Shown: positions 1 to 8,048, counted from the stretch's first letter. The stretch is DNA of 63,149 bases from an uncultured Oscillospiraceae bacterium (GCA_934597175.1 CAKTQR010000010.1:1-63149), one strand, 5' to 3'. Made by a program: numbers and translations. The notes: generated by a model not told the origin, from the letters alone.

Positions 1-28
1 CACCATCTGCGTGGCTGAGAGAGACTAA
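1..28 (+). CDS. rplV: Ribosomal protein L22, last 8 codons (partial)
   Basis: Reading from base 2, the edge encodes TICVAERD followed by TAA at 26-28. This matches the usual C-terminal strand of L22, and rplV is the expected gene directly upstream of rpsC in the S10 operon. The rpsC ribosome binding site begins 3 bases after the stop. The rest of the gene lies outside the window, so the assignment rests on eight residues plus gene order. Confidence 0.75.
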
Positions 29-45
29 GGAAGGAGGCAGAATAA

Positions 46-918
46 ATGGGACAGAAAGTTAATCCTCATGGCATGCGTGTCGGCGTTATAAAGGACTGGG
101 ATTCCCGCTGGTACGCCCGTGCAGATAAGGTCGGCGATCTTATCGTAGAAGACTACAACATTCGCAAATACCTGAAGAAGACCCTCTATTCGGCCGGTGT
201 TCCTACCATCGAGATCGAGCGTGATTCCAACAAGGTCCGCATTTTCATCCACTGCTCCAGACCCGGTGTTGTCATCGGCAAGGGCGGCCAGGAGATCGAG
301 CGCATCCGTCAGGAAGTCGCAAAGATGATCGGCAAGGATGTCGCTATCTCCATCGTTGAGGTACGCACCCCCGACACCAATGCTCAGCTCGTAGCAGAGA
401 ATATCGCACAGCAGATCGAGAAGCGTATTTCTCACCGCCGTGCAATGAAGAACGCAATGGGCCGTGCAATGCGCATGGGCGCAAGAGGCATCAAGGTCAT
501 GTGCTCCGGTCGTCTCGGCGGCCGTGAGATCGCAGGCGTTGAGCAGTACCACGACGGCACTATTCCTCTTCAGACCATCCGTGCAGACATCGAGTACGGC
601 TTTGCCGAAGCAGCCACCACCTACGGCCGCATCGGCGTCAAGGTCTGGATCTACAAGGGCGAAGTCCTTTCCCAGACCCTGCGTACCACTCCCCGTGTGA
701 TGGACATGAACAAGCCCCAGGGCGAGCGCCGTCGTCGTGACGACCGCCGTGGTGACCGCCGTCAGGGCGGTGACCGCCGCCAGGGTGGCTACAACCGTGG
801 CCAGCAGGGTGAGCGCCGTCAGGGCGGCTATGGCCAGCGTCCCGCAGGCCAGGGCGGCTACAACCGCGGACCCCGCCCCGCAGCTAACGCAGCTCCCAAG
901 GAAGGAGGCAACAACTAA
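46..918 (+). CDS. rpsC: 30S ribosomal protein S3 with long Arg/Gly/Gln-rich tail
   Basis: S3 sits at the mRNA entry of the 30S head. The start MGQKVNPHG is canonical and an AAGGAGG site precedes it. The KH domain carries VIGKGG at residues 76-81. At 290 aa it is roughly 70 residues longer than the usual 210-230. Residues from about 226 on are low complexity: Arg/Asp-rich, then repeated RRQGG and GGYNRG-like units, ending in a short Ala/Pro/Gly stretch. The tail is in frame and uses the same C/G-ending codons as the body, so it is not a frameshift product. It resembles RGG-type disordered RNA-binding tails; what it does on the ribosome is unknown. The stop overlaps the rplP start (TAATG). Confidence 0.97.
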   Translation: MGQKVNPHGMRVGVIKDWDSRWYARADKVGDLIVEDYNIRKYLKKTLYSAGVPTIEIERDSNKVRIFIHCSRPGVVIGKGGQEIERIRQEVAKMIGKDVAISIVEVRTPDTNAQLVAENIAQQIEKRISHRRAMKNAMGRAMRMGARGIKVMCSGRLGGREIAGVEQYHDGTIPLQTIRADIEYGFAEAATTYGRIGVKVWIYKGEVLSQTLRTTPRVMDMNKPQGERRRRDDRRGDRRQGGDRRQGGYNRGQQGERRQGGYGQRPAGQGGYNRGPRPAANAAPKEGGNN

Positions 919-1349
919 TGTTAATGCCTAAGAGAGTTAAGTACCGCAGAGTACACCGTGGCCGCATGAAGGGCAAGGCTACTCGTGGTAACTTCGTAGC
1001 ATACGGCGAGTTCGGCCTCCAGGCCACCGAGCCGTGCTGGATCACCAGCAATCAGATCGAGGCAGCCCGTATCGCAATGACCCGTTACACCAAGCGTGGC
1101 GGCCAGGTCTGGATCAAGATCTTCCCCGACAAGCCCGTGACCGCAAAGCCCGCCGAGACCCGTATGGGCTCCGGTAAAGGCTCGCCCGAGTACTGGGTCG
1201 CAGTCGTCAAGCCCGGCAGAGTTCTGTTTGAGATCGCCGGCGTACCCGAAGAAACCGCTCGTGAGGCACTGCGCCTTGCAAGCCACAAGCTGCCCTGCAA
1301 GACCAAGATAATCGCAAAGGGCACTGAGTCTGAGAACGGTGGTGAATAA
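918..1349 (+). CDS. rplP: 50S ribosomal protein L16
   Basis: The start MLMPKRVKYRRVHRGR is the canonical L16 N terminus, and 143 aa is the normal length. L16 organises tRNA-binding regions of the 50S central protuberance. The ATG overlaps the last base of the rpsC stop codon, implying translational coupling. The Shine-Dalgarno sequence AAGGAGG lies inside the final rpsC codons. Confidence 0.97.
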   Translation: MLMPKRVKYRRVHRGRMKGKATRGNFVAYGEFGLQATEPCWITSNQIEAARIAMTRYTKRGGQVWIKIFPDKPVTAKPAETRMGSGKGSPEYWVAVVKPGRVLFEIAGVPEETAREALRLASHKLPCKTKIIAKGTESENGGE

Positions 1350-1350
1350 G

Positions 1351-1545
1351 ATGAAGGCAAGTGAAATTAGATCTATGTCCGTTGCAGACCTCGAGGCAAA
1401 GCTCGTAGAGCTCAAGAAGGATCTGTTCATGCTCCGTATGCAGCATGCCACCAATCATCTCGATAACCCCGTAAAGATTTCCGCTGTGCGTCGTGACATT
1501 GCCCGAGTCAAGACCGTTATCCGCGAGAAACAGCTCGAGCAGTGA
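1351..1545 (+). CDS. rpmC: 50S ribosomal protein L29
   Basis: 64 aa beginning MKASEIRSM, the typical L29 opening, with the conserved helical hairpin and the motif VRRDIARVKTVI near the end. L29 sits next to the peptide exit tunnel with L23. Two in-frame GTG codons at 1339 and 1342 lie inside rplP. The ATG at 1351 is preferred because it is preceded by GGTGGTGA at suitable spacing and gives the family-standard N terminus. Confidence 0.95.
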   Translation: MKASEIRSMSVADLEAKLVELKKDLFMLRMQHATNHLDNPVKISAVRRDIARVKTVIREKQLEQ

Positions 1546-1559
1546 GGAGGTAAGTCAGA

Positions 1560-1820
1560 ATGAATGAAAGAACAACTTCCCGTAAGACCCGTGTCGGCAA
1601 GGTAGTGTCCGACAAGATGGACAAGACCGTCGTCGTCATCGTCGAGGATCGTGTCGCACACAAGACTTATAAGAAGATCATCGGAAGAACCTACCGTCTG
1701 AAGGCGCATGACGAGAACAACGAATGCGGCATCGGCGATATCGTTCGTGTGATGGAGACCCGCCCCCTGTCCAAGGACAAGAGATGGCGTGTGGTCGAAA
1801 TCGTTGAGAAGGCTAAGTAA
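1560..1820 (+). CDS. rpsQ: 30S ribosomal protein S17
   Basis: 86 aa, OB-fold protein that binds 16S rRNA early in assembly. The core GKVVSDKMDKTVVV and the later RPLSKDKRW are hallmark S17 segments. A GAGGAGG site lies 7-12 bases before the ATG. It sits 14 bases after rpmC and 13 before rplN, in standard spc-type order. Confidence 0.96.
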   Translation: MNERTTSRKTRVGKVVSDKMDKTVVVIVEDRVAHKTYKKIIGRTYRLKAHDENNECGIGDIVRVMETRPLSKDKRWRVVEIVEKAK

Positions 1821-1833
1821 GGAGGCAGCATAA

Positions 1834-2205
1834 ATGATACAGCAAGAGACTTATCTGAAGGTTGCCGACAATACCGGCGCCAAGGAAATCAAGTGCATCA
1901 GAGTTCTCGGCGGCTCCAAGCGCAGATACGCAAGCATCGGTGATGTCATCGTCGCATCTGTCCGTAAGGCAGCTCCCGGCGGCTCTGTCAAGAAGGGTGA
2001 TGTCGTCAAGGCAGTCATCGTTCGTACCGCAAAGCCCGTCCGTCGTGCAGACGGCACCTATGTTCGTTTCGACGAGAACGCTGCAGTTCTTATCAACGGT
2101 ACTGATAAGAATCCCCGTGGCACTCGTATCTTTGGACCCGTTGCTCGTGAGCTGCGTGATAAGGACTACATGAAGATCCTGTCCCTCGCTCCCGAAGTGA
2201 TTTAA
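1834..2205 (+). CDS. rplN: 50S ribosomal protein L14
   Basis: 123 aa, starting MIQQETYLKVADNTGAKE, an almost invariant L14 N terminus. The C-terminal ARELRDKDYMKILSLAPEV is also canonical. L14 forms part of an inter-subunit bridge and, by family knowledge, is the binding site of the silencing factor RsfS. An AAGGAGG site precedes the start. Confidence 0.97.
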   Translation: MIQQETYLKVADNTGAKEIKCIRVLGGSKRRYASIGDVIVASVRKAAPGGSVKKGDVVKAVIVRTAKPVRRADGTYVRFDENAAVLINGTDKNPRGTRIFGPVARELRDKDYMKILSLAPEVI

Positions 2206-2218
2206 GGAGGTCAAGAGA

Positions 2219-2566
2219 ATGAAGATTAAATCAGGCGATACCGTAGCAGTCATCTCCGGTAAGAATAACTTCAGAAAAGAGAAGGCTTGGATCGAGAAGC
2301 GCCAGCTCATTACCCATAAGGTACTCGTTGCAGACCCCAAGAACAACAAGCTCATCGTTGAGGGCGTCAATGTTGCAACCAAGCACCAGAAGGCACAGAA
2401 GCAGGGTCAGGAAGGCGGCATCATCAAGGTCGAGACCCCCATCTATGCAAACAAGGTCATGCTCGTTTGCCCCAAGTGCGGCAAGCCGACCCGTGTTGGC
2501 TACAAGTTCGTGGACGGCAAGAAAGTCCGCTACTGCAAGCAGGATAACTGCGGTGCAGAATTCTGA
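2219..2566 (+). CDS. rplX: 50S ribosomal protein L24, zinc-ligand type
   Basis: 115 aa with the KOW motif near the N terminus (KSGDTVAVISGK). L24 is an assembly initiator on 23S rRNA. The C-terminal part carries CPKC followed by CKQDNC, so it is the Cys-containing form. The second pair is spaced C-x4-C rather than the usual C-x2-C, through a two-residue insertion. Whether zinc is still bound cannot be judged from sequence. It is slightly longer than the typical 100-105 aa. Confidence 0.96.
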   Translation: MKIKSGDTVAVISGKNNFRKEKAWIEKRQLITHKVLVADPKNNKLIVEGVNVATKHQKAQKQGQEGGIIKVETPIYANKVMLVCPKCGKPTRVGYKFVDGKKVRYCKQDNCGAEF

Positions 2567-2583
2567 GAAAGGAGAAACTGACT

Positions 2584-3123
2584 ATGACAAGAATGAAGAA
2601 AAAGTATGTTGAGGAAGTTGCTCCTGCTCTGATGGAGAAGTTCCAGTACAAGTCCACCATGCAGATCCCCAAGATCGACAAGATCGTTGTATCCGTCGGC
2701 TGCGGCGACTGCAAGGACAATGCAAAGGCCCTTGACAATGTCATCAAGGAGATCTCCGCTATCACCGGTCAGCACGCCGTTGCAACCGTCGCAAGAAAGT
2801 CCGTCGCTAACTTCAAGCTCCGTGAGGGCATGCATGTCGGCGTTAAGGTCACCCTGCGTCAGGACCGTATGTGGGAGTTCCTCGACCGTCTGTTCAATGT
2901 TGCTCTTCCCCGTGTCCGTGACTTCCGCGGTATTTCCGCAGATGCATTCGACGGCAGAGGCAACTACTCCATGGGTCTTAAGGAACAGATCATCTTCCCT
3001 GAGATCGATTACGATAAGATCGAGAAGCTGCGTGGTATGAACATTGCAATCACCACCACCGCTCAGACCGACGAGGAAGCACGCGAGCTGCTCAGGCTCA
3101 TGGGTGCTCCCTTCATGAACTAA
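2584..3123 (+). CDS. rplE: 50S ribosomal protein L5
   Basis: 179 aa. L5 binds 5S rRNA and contacts P-site tRNA. Visible hallmarks are ITGQHAVATVARKSVANFKLREG and the C-terminal IAITTTAQTDEEARELL, both split here only by other L5 sequence. The length is typical. It is preceded by AAAGGAG and followed 14 bases later by rpsZ. Confidence 0.97.
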   Translation: MTRMKKKYVEEVAPALMEKFQYKSTMQIPKIDKIVVSVGCGDCKDNAKALDNVIKEISAITGQHAVATVARKSVANFKLREGMHVGVKVTLRQDRMWEFLDRLFNVALPRVRDFRGISADAFDGRGNYSMGLKEQIIFPEIDYDKIEKLRGMNIAITTTAQTDEEARELLRLMGAPFMN

Positions 3124-3137
3124 GGAGGAACTGAAAA

Positions 3138-3323
3138 ATGGCTAAGAAATCTATGATCCTCAAGCAGCAGGCTCCTGCTAAGTTCTCTACCCGCAAGTAC
3201 AATCGCTGCAAGATCTGCGGCCGCCCCCATGCTTACCTGCGTGACTACGGCATCTGCCGTATCTGCTTCCGTGAGCTGGCATACAAGGGCCAGATCCCCG
3301 GTGTCCGCAAGGCATCCTGGTAA
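3138..3323 (+). CDS. rpsZ: 30S ribosomal protein S14, zinc type (S14Z)
   Basis: 61 aa, the short zinc form. Cysteine pairs C-x2-C in RCKICGRPHAY and C-x2-C in GICRICFREL form the zinc site. The protein ends KASW, as S14Z usually does. An AAGGAGG site precedes it. The next gene does not follow directly: a 284-base spacer with a promoter and structured leader separates it from rpsH. Confidence 0.97.
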   Translation: MAKKSMILKQQAPAKFSTRKYNRCKICGRPHAYLRDYGICRICFRELAYKGQIPGVRKASW

Positions 3324-3368
3324 TCGGCGACTATTTGCGAAAATGTGCATCATTTCAGCAGAAAATGC

Positions 3369-3398
3369 TTGATTTACCAAGGGTTTTCGGTGTATAAT
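3369..3398 (+). promoter_or_regulatory. Internal spc-operon promoter upstream of rpsH
   Basis: TTGATT at 3369-3374 and a perfect TATAAT at 3393-3398, separated by 18 bases, give a strong housekeeping-sigma match. Start of transcription would fall near 3405, leaving an approximately 200-nt leader before rpsH. It would allow rpsH to rplQ to be expressed separately from the upstream S10 genes. Confidence 0.75.
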
Positions 3399-3404
3399 GA
3401 AATG

Positions 3405-3597
3405 CTGCGATTTTTACAAAGACCACGCTATGAGATACGCTCATTTTGGGCGTATCTCTTCGGCGGTTTTTGAATAAGGCTCGTTTTCGGCGGCTGCATA
3501 ACCGGAAACGGCCAAAAGGATGGCGAAAGGCCACGGCTAATCATGTATTAGTGTGGAACCTCGCCGCCTAAACCGAAAGGTAACTCTAAAATAGGAG
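3405..3597 (+). ncRNA. Structured 5' leader of the rpsH half-operon (candidate cis-regulatory RNA)
   Basis: The leader contains a perfect 9-bp hairpin (GAGATACGC 3432-3440 with GCGTATCTC 3450-3458). A 6-bp closing helix GGCGGC 3489-3494 with GCCGCC 3563-3568 encloses CCG-GAAA-CGG (3502-3511), TGGC-GAAAG-GCCA (3521-3533) and CTAAT/ATTAG (3537-3551). A last hairpin ACC-GAAA-GGT (3572-3581) lies just before the rpsH ribosome binding site. I do not recognise a named Rfam class. Inference: an r-protein-responsive or other regulatory leader. S8, the first product, is the obvious candidate ligand because S8 autoregulates spc mRNA in E. coli. Confidence 0.55.
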
Positions 3598-3607
3598 GAA
3601 ACAACAC

Positions 3608-4006
3608 ATGCAGATCACAGACCCCATTGCAGATATGCTGACACGCATCCGCAACGCCGGCAGCGCAAAGCATGAAACCGTCGATGTCCCCGCTTCCAAG
3701 ATGAAGAAGGCTATCGCTCAGATCCTCTTCGACGAAGGCTACATCAAGAGCTTCCAGCTCATCGATGACGGCACTCAGGGCATCATCCGCATCACCCTCA
3801 AGTATCTCCCCGGCAAGGAGAAGGCCATCCAGGGTCTTCGCCGTGTCTCGAAGCCCGGCCTCCGTGTTTACGCCGGAGCAGACGAGCTTCCCAAGGTCCT
3901 CAAGGGCCTCGGTATCGCTATCGTATCCACTTCTAAGGGCGTCATGACCGATAAGGCTGCTCGTGCGGCACATGTCGGCGGCGAAGTCCTTGCGTTCGTA
4001 TGGTAA
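3608..4006 (+). CDS. rpsH: 30S ribosomal protein S8
   Basis: 132 aa, starting MQITDPIADMLTRIRNA, the standard S8 opening, and ending GGEVLAFVW as most S8 proteins do. S8 binds the 16S central domain and is a key assembly protein. It is the first gene after the structured leader at 3405-3597 and is preceded by AGGAGG. In enterobacteria S8 represses its own operon, which makes the leader worth testing. Confidence 0.97.
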   Translation: MQITDPIADMLTRIRNAGSAKHETVDVPASKMKKAIAQILFDEGYIKSFQLIDDGTQGIIRITLKYLPGKEKAIQGLRRVSKPGLRVYAGADELPKVLKGLGIAIVSTSKGVMTDKAARAAHVGGEVLAFVW

Positions 4007-4019
4007 GGAGGAACTGATC

Positions 4020-4559
4020 ATGTCTAGAATTGGTAGAGCTCCCATTACCGTCCCCGCAGGCGTAGAAGTTAAGATCGACGGCAGCCATGTCGCAGTCAAG
4101 GGCCCCAAGGGCGCACTTGAGATGACCGTGGCACCCAACATGAAGGTTGAACTCGACGCAGGCGTTATTCATGTCTCCCGTCCCAATGATGAGAAGGTCA
4201 ACCGTTCCCTTCACGGCCTTACCCGCTCGCTCGTACACAACATGGTCGTCGGCGTGTCCGAAGGCTTTTCCAAGACCCTCGAGGTCAACGGCGTTGGTTA
4301 CCGTGCAGCTAAGGAAGGCAAGAACCTCGTTCTGAACATCGGCTACTCGCATCAGGTCATCGTACCCGAGACCGAGGATATCCAGATCGAAGTTCCCAAC
4401 CCCAACCAGATCATCATTAAGGGTATTGACAAGCAGAAGGTCGGCCAGTTTGCAGCAGAAGTTCGTGGCAAGCGTCCTCCCGAGCCTTACAAGGGCAAGG
4501 GCATCAAGTACGATTACGAAGTTGTCCGCCGCAAAGAAGGCAAGACCGGTGCTAAGTAA
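4020..4559 (+). CDS. rplF: 50S ribosomal protein L6
   Basis: 179 aa from the ATG at 4020 (MSRIGRAPITVPAGVEV). The reading frame is open further upstream, but an AAGGAGG site lies immediately before this ATG. The C-terminal signature RGKRPPEPYKGKGIKY is clear. L6 lies near the GTPase-associated centre of the 50S subunit. Confidence 0.97.
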   Translation: MSRIGRAPITVPAGVEVKIDGSHVAVKGPKGALEMTVAPNMKVELDAGVIHVSRPNDEKVNRSLHGLTRSLVHNMVVGVSEGFSKTLEVNGVGYRAAKEGKNLVLNIGYSHQVIVPETEDIQIEVPNPNQIIIKGIDKQKVGQFAAEVRGKRPPEPYKGKGIKYDYEVVRRKEGKTGAK

Positions 4560-4575
4560 AGGGAGGTGTGCCTGA

Positions 4576-4935
4576 ATGATTAAAAGACCTGATACAAGAG
4601 CACAGCGCATCAAGCGCCATGCAAGAGTACGCGGCAAGATCTCCGGCACTCCCGAGAGACCCCGTCTGAGCGTATTCCGCAGCGAAAACCACATCTATGC
4701 ACAGATCATCGACGATGTCGCAGGCAACACTCTTGTCTCCGCATCCACCGTTGAGAAGGCATTTGAAGGCAACGGCAGCAACATTGAAGCAGCCAAGAAG
4801 ATCGGCAGCACCATCGCCGAGCGTGCACTGGCAAAGGGCATCGAGAATGTCGTCTTTGACCGTGGCGGCTACATCTTCCACGGCCGTGTTGCGGCACTCG
4901 CCGAGGGCGCTCGTGAGAGCGGCCTGAAGTTCTAA
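4576..4935 (+). CDS. rplR: 50S ribosomal protein L18
   Basis: 119 aa, 5S rRNA-binding protein. It shows GTPERPRLSVFRSENHIYAQ and ends in GGYIFHGRVAALAEGARESG, both typical. An AGGGAGGTG site precedes the ATG. Position between rplF and rpsE is the standard spc order. Confidence 0.97.
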   Translation: MIKRPDTRAQRIKRHARVRGKISGTPERPRLSVFRSENHIYAQIIDDVAGNTLVSASTVEKAFEGNGSNIEAAKKIGSTIAERALAKGIENVVFDRGGYIFHGRVAALAEGARESGLKF

Positions 4936-4952
4936 GGGAGGAGGAAACTATA

Positions 4953-5477
4953 ATGGCTTATAATAACGACAGAAGAGATCGTCGCAGAGACGAGGAAGCT
5001 TCCGAATTCGTCGAGAAGGTAGTTTCCCTCAACCGTGTATCCAAGACCGTCAAGGGCGGCCGTGTTATGAAGTTCTCCGCACTTTGCGTTGTCGGCGACG
5101 GCAAGGGCCGTGTAGGCTATGGCCTGGGCAAGGCAAACGAAGTTTCCGAAGCGATCCGCAAGGGTCTCGAGGATGCAAAGAAGAACATCGTGACCGTTAC
5201 CCTGCAGGGCACCACCATTCCTCACGAGATCATCGGTGAGTTCGGTGCAGGTCGTGTTCTGCTCAAGCCCGCTGCACCCGGTACCGGCGTTATCGCCGGC
5301 GGCGCAGTTCGTGCAGTTGTTGAGGCTGCCGGCATCAAGGACATCCGTACCAAGTGCCTGCGCACCAACAACCCGGCAAATGTCGTTGCGGCAACCATGC
5401 AGGGCCTTATGTCTCTCCGTGACGCAGCTCAGGTTGCAGCGGTCAGAGGCAAGACTCCTGAAGAGATCCAGGGTTAA
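4953..5477 (+). CDS. rpsE: 30S ribosomal protein S5
   Basis: 174 aa. S5 lines the mRNA entry channel and affects decoding fidelity. Double-stranded RNA-binding fold with FSALCVVGDGKGRVGYGLGK at the N domain and GTGVIAGGAVRAVVE in the C domain. The N terminus has a charged RRDRRRDEE lead-in. GGGAGGAGG precedes the start. Confidence 0.97.
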   Translation: MAYNNDRRDRRRDEEASEFVEKVVSLNRVSKTVKGGRVMKFSALCVVGDGKGRVGYGLGKANEVSEAIRKGLEDAKKNIVTVTLQGTTIPHEIIGEFGAGRVLLKPAAPGTGVIAGGAVRAVVEAAGIKDIRTKCLRTNNPANVVAATMQGLMSLRDAAQVAAVRGKTPEEIQG

Positions 5478-5489
5478 GGAGGGCGCAAC

Positions 5490-5669
5490 ATGGCAAATCT
5501 TAGAATCAAGCTCGTAAAGAGCCTCAACGGTCGTCATGACAAGCACATTGCGACCGCAAACTCCCTCGGACTGCACAAGATCGGCAACGAGACCGTTCAG
5601 CCCGACAACCCCCAGACCAGGGGCAAGATCGCCAAGATCGGCTATCTCCTCCAGGTAACAGAAGAATAA
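5490..5669 (+). CDS. rpmD: 50S ribosomal protein L30
   Basis: 59 aa read directly from sequence: starts MANLRIKLVKS, contains SLGLHKIGN and ends KIGYLLQVTEE. Length and the early LGL motif are those of bacterial L30. AAGGAGG lies before the ATG and the next gene, rplO, follows in 12 bases. It is short enough to be missed by length filters. Confidence 0.95.
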   Translation: MANLRIKLVKSLNGRHDKHIATANSLGLHKIGNETVQPDNPQTRGKIAKIGYLLQVTEE

Positions 5670-5681
5670 GGAGGAAAAGCA

Positions 5682-6122
5682 ATGTATATCAATGAACTTT
5701 CTCCCGTAGCAGGCTCGACCCATGTTAATAAGCGCAAGGGCAGAGGCCACGCAACCGGCAACGGCAAGACCGCAGGTCGTGGTCACAAGGGCCAGAAGGC
5801 ACGCTCCGGCGGCGGTGTCCGCATCGGCTTCGAAGGCGGCCAGATGCCTCTTGCACGCCGTATCCCCAAGAGAGGCTTCAACAACATTTTTGCTAAGCCT
5901 CTGGAGTCGGTCAATGTCAGCGCACTTGACAAGTTTGAAGACGGTGCAGTCGTCGACGCACAGGCTCTTCTGGACGCAGGCGTTCTCTCCAAGTGCCGTT
6001 ACGGCGTTAAGATCCTCGGCAACGGCGAGATAACCAAAAAGCTTACTGTAAAGGCTTCCGCTTTCTCTGAAACCGCAAAAGAAAAAATTGAGGCGGCAGG
6101 CGGAAAGGCCGAGGTGATCTAA
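5682..6122 (+). CDS. rplO: 50S ribosomal protein L15
   Basis: 146 aa. Gly/Arg/Lys-rich N terminus with KRKGRGHATGNGKTAGRGHK, typical of L15, followed by FEGGQMPLARRIPKRGF. L15 is a late assembly protein of the 50S subunit. The stop codon directly abuts the GTG start of secY. Confidence 0.97.
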   Translation: MYINELSPVAGSTHVNKRKGRGHATGNGKTAGRGHKGQKARSGGGVRIGFEGGQMPLARRIPKRGFNNIFAKPLESVNVSALDKFEDGAVVDAQALLDAGVLSKCRYGVKILGNGEITKKLTVKASAFSETAKEKIEAAGGKAEVI

Positions 6123-7397
6123 GTGCTGCAAACTCTGCGCAACGCATGGAAGACCGAAGAATTAAAGAAGAAAATTCTCTTTACGCTCTTCGTCATCCTG
6201 ATCTACCGCCTCGGTAATGCAGTCCCCGTTCCCTATGTCAACATCGAGTCTCTGGGCAACTACTTCAACCAGATGCAGAACACCATTTTCGGTATGTTGA
6301 ATGTCATGAGCGGCGGCGCATTCGCCAGCGCAACGATCTTTGCTCTTTCCATCCAGCCGTACATCAACGCTTCCATTATCATTCAGCTGCTGGGCATCGC
6401 ATTCCCGAAGCTCGGCAACCTGAGCAAGGAAGGCGGCGAGGAAGGCAAGAAGAAGATCGCAGCCATCACCCGTTACACCACCGTAGGCATCGGCCTGCTT
6501 CAGGGCTTTGCTTACTACATGATGATCAAGGGCTACGGCTTCCTGACCACCGACGGCCAGTCCATCTGGGCTGCAATAGTTATCATTCTGACCTTCACCT
6601 CCGGCTCTGCACTTATAATGTGGCTGGGTGAGCAGATCACCGAGTTCGGCATCGGCAACGGTATTTCGATCATTCTGTTCGCAAGCATCGTTTCCAGATT
6701 CCCGACCGATGTTTACAATATGATACGCAGCGCAGCACAGGGCACGACTCCCGTGTGGGTAACGCTCCTGATGCTCCTCGGCGCACTGGCCATGATCGTG
6801 CTCATCGTTCTCATAAACGACTCCGAGCGCCGAATCCCGGTCCAGTACGCAAAGCGTGTAGTCGGCCGTAAGATGTACGGCGGCCAGAGCACCCACCTTC
6901 CCATGAAGGTCAACATGAGCGGTGTTCTCCCCATCATCTTCGCCCAGACCATCGCAACCATCCCTGCGACCATCGCAGGCTTCACCGGACACAGCGACAG
7001 CGCATGGGCAAGCACGACCTCGGTCCCCTATGCCATCGCATACTTCCTGCTGATAATCTTCTTCGCATACTTCTACTCGACCATTCAGTTCGACCCCATA
7101 GAGGTAGCCAACAACCTGAAGAAGAACGGCGGCTACATCCCGGGCTTCCGTCCCGGCAAGCCGACCAGCGACTTTATCAAACGAGTGCTCAACAAGATAA
7201 CCCTGTTCGGTGCTATCTATCTGAGTATCATCGCTGTTGTCCCCATTCTTATTGCACACTTCAGCAAGGAGGCCGCACTGAGCGGCGTGTCTCTGGGCGG
7301 CACCTCGATCATAATCGTCGTCGGTGTTGCACTTGAGACCGTAAGAGCTCTTGAGGCACAGATGCTGATGCGCAATTACAAGGGCTTCCTTAGCTGA
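6123..7397 (+). CDS. secY: Protein translocase channel subunit SecY
   Basis: 424 aa, polytopic membrane protein with about ten hydrophobic spans. It forms the SecYEG channel for secreted and membrane proteins. Signature segments are IYRLGNAVPVPYVN near the N terminus, the plug/pore area MNVMSGGAFAS, and the cytosolic GYIPGFRPGKPTSDF loop. It starts with GTG at 6123 directly after the rplO stop, with GGCGGAAAGGCCGAGGTG just upstream as ribosome binding context. Position between rplO and adk is the classical arrangement. Confidence 0.96.
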   Translation: MLQTLRNAWKTEELKKKILFTLFVILIYRLGNAVPVPYVNIESLGNYFNQMQNTIFGMLNVMSGGAFASATIFALSIQPYINASIIIQLLGIAFPKLGNLSKEGGEEGKKKIAAITRYTTVGIGLLQGFAYYMMIKGYGFLTTDGQSIWAAIVIILTFTSGSALIMWLGEQITEFGIGNGISIILFASIVSRFPTDVYNMIRSAAQGTTPVWVTLLMLLGALAMIVLIVLINDSERRIPVQYAKRVVGRKMYGGQSTHLPMKVNMSGVLPIIFAQTIATIPATIAGFTGHSDSAWASTTSVPYAIAYFLLIIFFAYFYSTIQFDPIEVANNLKKNGGYIPGFRPGKPTSDFIKRVLNKITLFGAIYLSIIAVVPILIAHFSKEAALSGVSLGGTSIIIVVGVALETVRALEAQMLMRNYKGFLS

Positions 7398-7415
7398 TAA
7401 CAAGAGGTGGATAAT

Positions 7416-8048
7416 ATGAAGCTTATACTTTTAGGCGCTCCCGGCGCCGGTAAAGGCACTCAGGCAGAGATACTCAGCAAGCTGCTGAATATCCCCACCA
7501 TTTCGACCGGCAACATCCTTCGTGCAGCCATGAAAAACGGTACTCCCGTCGGCCTGCGTGCAAAGGAGTATGTCGAGAGCGGCAAGCTCGTCCCCGATGA
7601 TGTCATCATCGGCATCGTAAACGAGCGCCTGGCCGAGCCCGACTGTGCAAACGGTTACATTCTCGACGGTATGCCCCGCACCATTCCCCAGGCCGAGGCT
7701 CTGGAGAAATCGGGCATCGACATTGACTGCGCCCTGTCCATTGAGATAGCCGACGAGGTCATCGTCGAGCGCATGTCCGGCCGCAGGACCTGCAAGGATT
7801 GCAGCCAGACCTTCCACATCGTTTCCAATCCCCCCAAAGTCGAGGGCAAGTGCGACTTCTGCGGCGGTGAGCTCACCATCCGCAAGGACGACGCCCCCGA
7901 GACCGTCAAGGCTCGTTTGGAGACTTATCACAAGGAGACCGAGCCTCTCAAGGCTTTCTATGAGAGCCGTGGCAAGCTGAAGAGCGTTGACAATCAGCCT
8001 ACCATCGAGGCAACGACCGAAGTCATCAAGTCGGCGCTGGGTATCTGA
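7416..8048 (+). CDS. adk: Adenylate kinase, zinc-containing LID
   Basis: 210 aa from the ATG at 7416. It interconverts ATP+AMP and 2 ADP in the cytosol. The P-loop is GAPGAGKGT and the AMP-binding segment DGMPRT is clear. The LID domain has C-x2-C (CKDC) and C-x2-C (CDFC), the zinc-binding form common in Firmicutes. A GTG at 7407 is possible in frame, but it overlaps the AGAGGTGG ribosome binding site, so the ATG is chosen. Confidence 0.96.
   Translation: MKLILLGAPGAGKGTQAEILSKLLNIPTISTGNILRAAMKNGTPVGLRAKEYVESGKLVPDDVIIGIVNERLAEPDCANGYILDGMPRTIPQAEALEKSGIDIDCALSIEIADEVIVERMSGRRTCKDCSQTFHIVSNPPKVEGKCDFCGGELTIRKDDAPETVKARLETYHKETEPLKAFYESRGKLKSVDNQPTIEATTEVIKSALGI

Noticed and set aside
3432..3465. 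9-bp hairpin in the rpsH leader as a transcription terminator
   Set aside because: The following T stretch is interrupted by GC-rich sequence (CTTCGGCGG before TTTTT), so intrinsic termination directly at this stem is unlikely.
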